Both the position numbers and the translations under genes were made by a program. 64,000 nucleotides of DNA from Myxococcales bacterium 68-20 (GTDB lineage Bacteria; Myxococcota_A; Polyangia; Polyangiales; Polyangiaceae), in assembly GCA_001899635.1 (NCBI GenBank), contig MKVQ01000019.1, positions 130,264 through 194,263 of the forward strand, read 5' to 3'. The notes under the pieces are model-generated. The model made no database searches. It was given only the letters and a program-made list of their open reading frames with translations, and was not told the origin of the DNA. Every line of letters begins with the position of its first letter. Position 1 is the stretch's first letter. Below, piece after piece: positions 60,105 to 64,000 of the stretch.

Positions 60105-60550
60105 TAGAGGCGGCGCCCAGCTCGTCGAGAGCGGTCTGCACGGTGGACTCAGCGAGGAAGCTCTGTCCGCGGCCGTGCGGATGGCGGTGCGCAGCGTCTT
60201 GGAGTCGACGCGAAGGACGCCGCGGGCGGAGCGGAAGAGCATCTCCATTCTTGTATCGGCGAGGATCTTCTGTGAGGCCCCAGCGGCCTCGAGGCGTGCT
60301 CGATGGCGGCAACGAAGACCTCGGGATCGAGGGGCTCGAGGCGGTCTCGACGGCGATGCGCGAGCGGAGAGCAGCATGCTGCTGCATGTGAAGGCGCCGC
60401 ATGACGGAGGCCGACAAGTCAGAAGGTCAAACAGACGCGGCTGTCGAAGGCGAAGTCGAGAAGCCCCGCGAGATCGAGGAGGAAGGCATCGGAGAGGTGC
60501 GCTTCGTCGACGATGATGGTGGGCGGCGAAGCGCGCGCCGCGGGGCGTGT
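60105..60550 (-). pseudogene. ExeA/TniB-type AAA+ ATPase remnant
   Basis: On the minus strand, pieces in two frames follow the order of a transposition-helper ATPase: IIVDEAHLSDAFLLDLAGLL (Walker B; then an in-frame TGA), MRRLHMQQHAALRSRIAVE, LEAAGASQKILADTRMEMLF and ARGVLRVDSKTLRTAIRTA, and finally SFLAESTVQTALDELGAA. The Walker A part is missing. The stop and at least two frameshifts make it non-functional. Such ATPases are partners of Tn7/Mu-like or IS-type DDE transposases. The following 60551-60971 shows nothing I can assign. Confidence 0.65.
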
Positions 60551-60971
60551 CCTCGGGCGCCAGATCGCGCGCTCGACAGTCACCCACGTTCGCCAGAGAG
60601 CCGCCTTCCCGTCCCGCGCTCACGCCGACGCAGGAGACTCCATCAGCCGGCATTCCCACGAGTGCAATCCGAGACATCAACCATCCGCCGGAGCCACAGA
60701 GACCGAGACGGAACATCGTCCTTCGCGCGATCGATAAGTGGCTTTCTCAGGGCAGCTCTTCTCCTCAAGATGGGAGGGGGCCCGTCGATACCTTAGGCGC
60801 GCCTTGATCCTGCTTGTCCGATCTGAATCGCCCCCAACCACATCCTCGCGTGAGACGAACACGCCCAGCTTCATCGGCGCCAGCGCTCAGGCGCCTCGAC
60901 GATGGCGCGGCCCCGAACATCGGGCCTCGCGGAACTGAGCTTCGTGCGACGCGGCTGGAGATCGAAAGCGC

Positions 60972-62213
60972 ATGATAATCGGCCTGCAAGCGTTCGTCGT
61001 TGCCCTGCTCGTCACGGCGCTTCTCGTGCCGATCGTACGAAGGCTCGCCGTCAGGATCGGCGCCATGGCACACCCCGGCGGTCGCAATGTTCACCGTCAT
61101 GTGACGCCGCGGCTCGGTGGTCTCGCCATCGTTGGCGGCTTCGTCGTTGGACTCACGACTGCGCTCCACTTCGCAAGTCCCGCGATTTGGCAGCCCCTCC
61201 ACGCCGTTCCGGCGCGAGTGGTCGGCGTCCTCCTGGGCGGCGGGGCCATCTGCGCGGTTGGTGCGGTTGACGACATGCGAAGCATAGGAGCCCGCCACAA
61301 GCTTGCGCTTCAGACGATCGTCGCCGTGATCGCTTTCTCCTGCGGTCTTCGAATCGATGCCGTGCACATTCCACTGGTCGGAGACGTCGACACGGCGGCG
61401 ATGACGCTACCGCTCACGGTCATCTGGTTCGTGGCGATAATGAATACGGTCAATCTGATCGACGGGCTCGATGGACTCGCCGCTGGGATCGTGCTGCTCG
61501 CCACCGGCCCGAGCTTCATCGTGGCGTCGCTCTCCGGGGACGCGCTCGTCCTCATCGTATCGGCGGCGACCGCAGGTTCGGCGCTCGGCTTCCTCGGCCA
61601 CAACTACCATCCAGCGCGCATCTTCATGGGTGACTCCGGCAGCTATTTCCTGGGCTACGTCGTGGCCGCGACAGCCCTTCTCGCTCCCCGCGGAGATTCG
61701 GCGGCAGTTCCACTATTCGTTTCGATCACGGCGCTTGCCGTCCCGATTCTGGACACGGCCTGTTGCATTGTGCGGAGGCTCGTCCAGGGCCGGAGCGTCT
61801 TCGCGCCCGACCGTGGGCACATCCACCACGCGCTACTCGACGCCAGATACACGCCGCAAGGAGCGGTGCTGATCCTCTACCTCGTCAGTGGCAGCCTGAG
61901 TCTAGCTGCCGCCAGCCTCGCCTTCGAGCGTCCGTGGCTCGTGTTGGCGTCTCTGCTAGGCGCCGGCGCTGCGGTGATGGCGCTCGCGCACGTCGCGGGT
62001 TACCTGCGCGCCGTCCGGATGCTCAGCTCTCGTCGATTGGTCGAGCTCCCTCGGGCAGACGTCTTCGCCTCGGCAGCCTCACCGTCTGCTGATGTGTCGC
62101 GGCTGCCAGTAGACGTCGAGGTCGCCGAAGGCGCGCAGCCTGCGCAGCTGGAGCACGGCTTCGGCACCGTTGAGCTACCAACGGGCCCCGTGGAAGTCAT
62201 GCGGTCCCCCTAA
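60972..62213 (+). CDS. WecA/MraY-family UDP-sugar:polyprenyl-phosphate sugar-1-phosphate transferase
   Basis: This 413-residue protein has about 11 membrane segments. It belongs to the WecA-type transferases, which place GlcNAc-1-P or a related sugar-1-P on undecaprenyl phosphate at the inner membrane, the first step in lipid-linked polysaccharide synthesis. Family motifs: HRHVTPRLGGLAIV, VGAVDDMRSIGARHKL (the DDxxxA/R site), MNTVNLIDGLDGLAAG (NxxNxxDGxDGLAxG), the GNHN-like FLGHNYHPARIFMGDSGS and the C-terminal RGHIHHALLDA (HIHH). It is followed, after a debris region, by a Wzz/GumC-type gene, so it probably opens an exopolysaccharide locus that continues beyond the window. The C-terminal ~60 residues are a polar tail. 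Confidence 0.93.
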   Translation: MIIGLQAFVVALLVTALLVPIVRRLAVRIGAMAHPGGRNVHRHVTPRLGGLAIVGGFVVGLTTALHFASPAIWQPLHAVPARVVGVLLGGGAICAVGAVDDMRSIGARHKLALQTIVAVIAFSCGLRIDAVHIPLVGDVDTAAMTLPLTVIWFVAIMNTVNLIDGLDGLAAGIVLLATGPSFIVASLSGDALVLIVSAATAGSALGFLGHNYHPARIFMGDSGSYFLGYVVAATALLAPRGDSAAVPLFVSITALAVPILDTACCIVRRLVQGRSVFAPDRGHIHHALLDARYTPQGAVLILYLVSGSLSLAAASLAFERPWLVLASLLGAGAAVMALAHVAGYLRAVRMLSSRRLVELPRADVFASAASPSADVSRLPVDVEVAEGAQPAQLEHGFGTVELPTGPVEVMRSP

Positions 62214-62937
62214 CCAGGTAGCGACAGGCGCCCTCGATGACGCCGGTTGGCGATCGGCAGTCCGTCGTGAAGTGCATCTCGCTAACCGAGCAGACGCGTG
62301 CGCGTGCGGTCTGCGAGGTAGTCACCGGCTTCTCTCGGCGGACTGCCCCAAACTCGCGGACGTGGCCTCGGGAAACTCGAGCTCGAGCTGGGCGTGTGTC
62401 GACGCGCTCCGCCTTCGCGAAGAAGATGCGCCATCGCACCAGCTCCAATTGCTCCTTCAGCGGCTAAGGCGCAACTCAGTTGCGCCGATCCTGAAAGCTC
62501 GAAGCGGTCGGCTCACACGTACTCGCTTTGACCGGAGATTCACGCCCGCTCGCCCAACGGGCGGGCGTGAATCGGAGGTCACTCCAAGTGAGCACCGCTA
62601 TAGTGCGCACGACGGAGCTTGTCGCGCTCGGCGGTCACCTGTGCGCGCGATGCTTCGAGTCGGCGACGCGCATCCGGAGCGCGTCCTCCTCCGAATCATG
62701 GTGCGGTCTCGCCACGACCGACACGCCATGTCTCGTAGCCAGCGCGATCGACTCCGTCGAATGGCCAGTGTGGAGCACGGCCTCGATTCGATCGCCCCCT
62801 GTGCACGGTCAATGCGCGGCGCGCCGCTTCCGAGGCTCGGTGGAGTCGATCGCGATCCCGTCGAGTAACGCTTCGAGCGTCGCGTCACAGCTCGTCTCCC
62901 GCTGGCTCACGAGCTCCGTCCACTGCGCCGCACTCAT
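62208..62937 (-). pseudogene. Transposase debris (IS66-like and ISKra4-like)
   Basis: Fragments on the minus strand resemble transposase parts: AAQWTELVSQRETS (IS66 accessory-like, weak), RAQVTAERDKLRRAHY (62600-62670) and LKEQLELVRWRIFFAKAERV (62397-62460), which together look like the N terminus of the IS66 main transposase, split by an insertion at 62461-62599. After frameshifts, SPTGVIEGACRYLV near 62220-62260 matches the C-terminal signature of ISKra4-type transposases. All pieces carry stops or shifts, so nothing is functional. Confidence 0.5.
62461..62599. repeat. Palindromic insertion in the IS66 remnant
   Basis: The insert contains GGCGCAACT-C-AGTTGCGCC (62468-62486) and a nested hairpin at 62503-62599. 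The outer arms AGCGGT..GCTCAC and GTGAGC..ACCGCT enclose TGACC/GGTCA and a perfect 13-bp stem GATTCACGCCCGC/GCGGGCGTGAATC (62537-62549, 62561-62573). It separates two parts of one transposase frame, as a miniature mobile element would. Confidence 0.65.
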
Positions 62938-63111
62938 CCGCGTGCGCGAGAAGATGGATCACCGGCCAGCGCCGCGAAAGACGGGGCTCGTGCAGTGGAT
63001 ACCGAGATGGAGCGAAATCGCGGTGATGCGTACGCGGTAACGCGGGTAAAGCCACCCGCCTTCGCGCCCTCGAGCCCTCAAGGTTCGCGAAGGCGGGCCG
63101 ATGACTCATGC

Positions 63112-64000
63112 ATGGGACTTGTCGCGCAACAGGCTGGTCGCGCGTCGCCCGCTTCTACAGGGCTCCAGGTGTTTCGCTACGCCCGCGTCGTGCTCGAACA
63201 ACGCTGGCTCGTCCTCTTCGTCTTCCTCGTGGGAGTAGCACTGTTCGCTACGTGGGCGAAGCAGACACCGAGGGTCTACAAGGCGACCGGAACGATCCTC
63301 GTCGAAGCCATGCCGCCGCAGGTCATGGGCGACCAGGTACGCGACGTGATGACAGGGCCGGGCCAGTTCCTAGCCATGGATGACTACCTCCGAACCCAGC
63401 GTAGCGTTCTGCTCAGCGACGGGATCGCGCGGCAAGGGATCCAGGTCATGCACCTCGCCAGCGATACGGATTTTTGGGTCGATGGAATGCCCGTCGATCC
63501 CAACGATGCCGTCGAACGCTTCGTCGCCTCGCTCACGGTGGAGGTGGTCCCGCGAACACAGATTTTCAGCCTCTCGTACCGACATCGGGACCCGAAGCAG
63601 GCGAAGCGCGCTGTCGATGGGATCATCGACGTCTACATCGAAAACAATCTGAAGCTCCGCGAGAGGTCGAACGCGGACGCCTCGCGCTGGCTCGCGGAGC
63701 AGGCCGATAGCCTGCGGCAGCGCCTCTCCAAGAGCGAGAACGAGCTCTATCAGTTCAAGGCGGACCACGATCTGCTCTCGGTCTCGCTCGAAGATCGCGC
63801 CAACAACGTGACCCAACAGATCGACAAGCTGTCCACCGGCCTCAGCGACGCGCGCCTGCGCAAGGCAGCACTTGTCTCGGGGAGGGACGAGCTACGGAAG
63901 ATGCGAGCCGCCGATCCATTCAGCGTCGCGCCGGCCGGCGTACCGATGTCGTTGCTCGATCGAAAGGCGCGATACAACGAGGAGAACGAGAAGCTCGTCG
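63112..64000 (+). CDS. Wzz/GumC-type polysaccharide co-polymerase (partial)
   Basis: The gene starts at the ATG at 63112 (a GTG at 63169 is an alternative) and runs off the right edge after 296 codons. A membrane helix at about 28-50 (LVLFVFLVGVALFATW) precedes the Wzz-like periplasmic region with YKATGTILVEAMPP and FSLSYRHRDPKQAKRAVDGI. A long coiled-coil region follows (SRWLAEQADSLRQRLSKSEN). This is the layout of Wzz/GumC chain-length regulators; a C-terminal tyrosine-kinase domain (BY-kinase) could be encoded beyond the window. It should act with the WecA-type transferase upstream in exopolysaccharide assembly. Confidence 0.9.
   Translation, partial: MGLVAQQAGRASPASTGLQVFRYARVVLEQRWLVLFVFLVGVALFATWAKQTPRVYKATGTILVEAMPPQVMGDQVRDVMTGPGQFLAMDDYLRTQRSVLLSDGIARQGIQVMHLASDTDFWVDGMPVDPNDAVERFVASLTVEVVPRTQIFSLSYRHRDPKQAKRAVDGIIDVYIENNLKLRERSNADASRWLAEQADSLRQRLSKSENELYQFKADHDLLSVSLEDRANNVTQQIDKLSTGLSDARLRKAALVSGRDELRKMRAADPFSVAPAGVPMSLLDRKARYNEENEKLV

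Noticed and set aside
59790-60716. 308-codon minus-strand frame as an intact gene
   Set aside because: Its middle matches an ATPase remnant in this frame, but the rest of that protein lies in another frame with stops, so it is a pseudogene fragment.

Overview
The window looks like chromosomal DNA of a high-GC member of the Myxococcota, probably one of the Polyangia-type myxobacteria. This is inferred from gene content, not from a database match. The signs are very GC-rich codon usage, many Cys-rich lipoproteins with CGACG-type repeats, two Ser/Thr kinase + TPR modules with long Ala/Pro/Ser tails, an ECF sigma/membrane-TPR pair, a large HNH protein, and long antisense open frames over real genes.

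Layout. 1-6.3 kb (mostly minus): edge-truncated Cys-rich lipoprotein, membrane TPR protein, ECF sigma factor, secreted proline-rich protein, beta-helix-like protein, DUF4177 protein, M20 peptidase and a Gly-rich small protein. 6.3-9.5 kb: HNH endonuclease with a perfect palindrome inside its coding sequence and degenerate ~170-bp repeats upstream. 9.5-12.1 kb: an ABC-type AAA ATPase, an RNA-rich intergenic region (a tRNA-like cloverleaf and two tRNA-Met halves in reversed order), and a slipin. 12.2-22 kb: secreted protein, SDR, zinc-ribbon membrane protein, drug-exporter-like ABC pair, thioesterase, B12-binding domain protein, CapA-like protein, a 53-bp tandem repeat and a large secreted protein. 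22.1-28.5 kb: infC and thrS on the same strand but separated by an FHA-GAF gene and a lipoprotein gene, then a PQQ-type dehydrogenase. 28.6-38.9 kb: YCII protein, first kinase module, EEP hydrolase, SDR, alpha/beta hydrolase, AstA-like acyltransferase and a metal ABC pair without permease. 39-42 kb: TonB-like protein and a membrane protein.

42-50.2 kb is a functionally coherent extracytoplasmic redox neighbourhood: a Cys-rich lipoprotein, two thioredoxin-fold lipoproteins (CGYC and CEPC) coupled by an overlapping start/stop, an outer-membrane-like barrel, a SUMF1-fold lipoprotein, and a convergent fusion of a thioredoxin domain (CGPC) to a di-heme cytochrome c peroxidase. 50.2-56.3 kb holds the second kinase module, a rhamnulose-1-P aldolase/lactaldehyde dehydrogenase fusion and two overlapping lipoprotein genes.

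56.8-63.1 kb is a decayed mobile-element region that begins at an intact tRNA-Val(GAC). It contains a tyrosine-recombinase remnant, a twice-frameshifted IstB, an ExeA/TniB-type ATPase remnant, and IS66/ISKra4-like transposase fragments interrupted by a palindromic insertion. Two intact genes sit in it: a FliA/WhiG-type sigma factor and a WecA-type sugar-phosphate transferase. The latter, with a Wzz/GumC-type gene running off the right edge, suggests the start of an exopolysaccharide locus.

The most unusual signals are the reversed tRNA-Met halves beside a cloverleaf-like sequence, the redox cluster, and the palindromic insertion in the IS66 relic.
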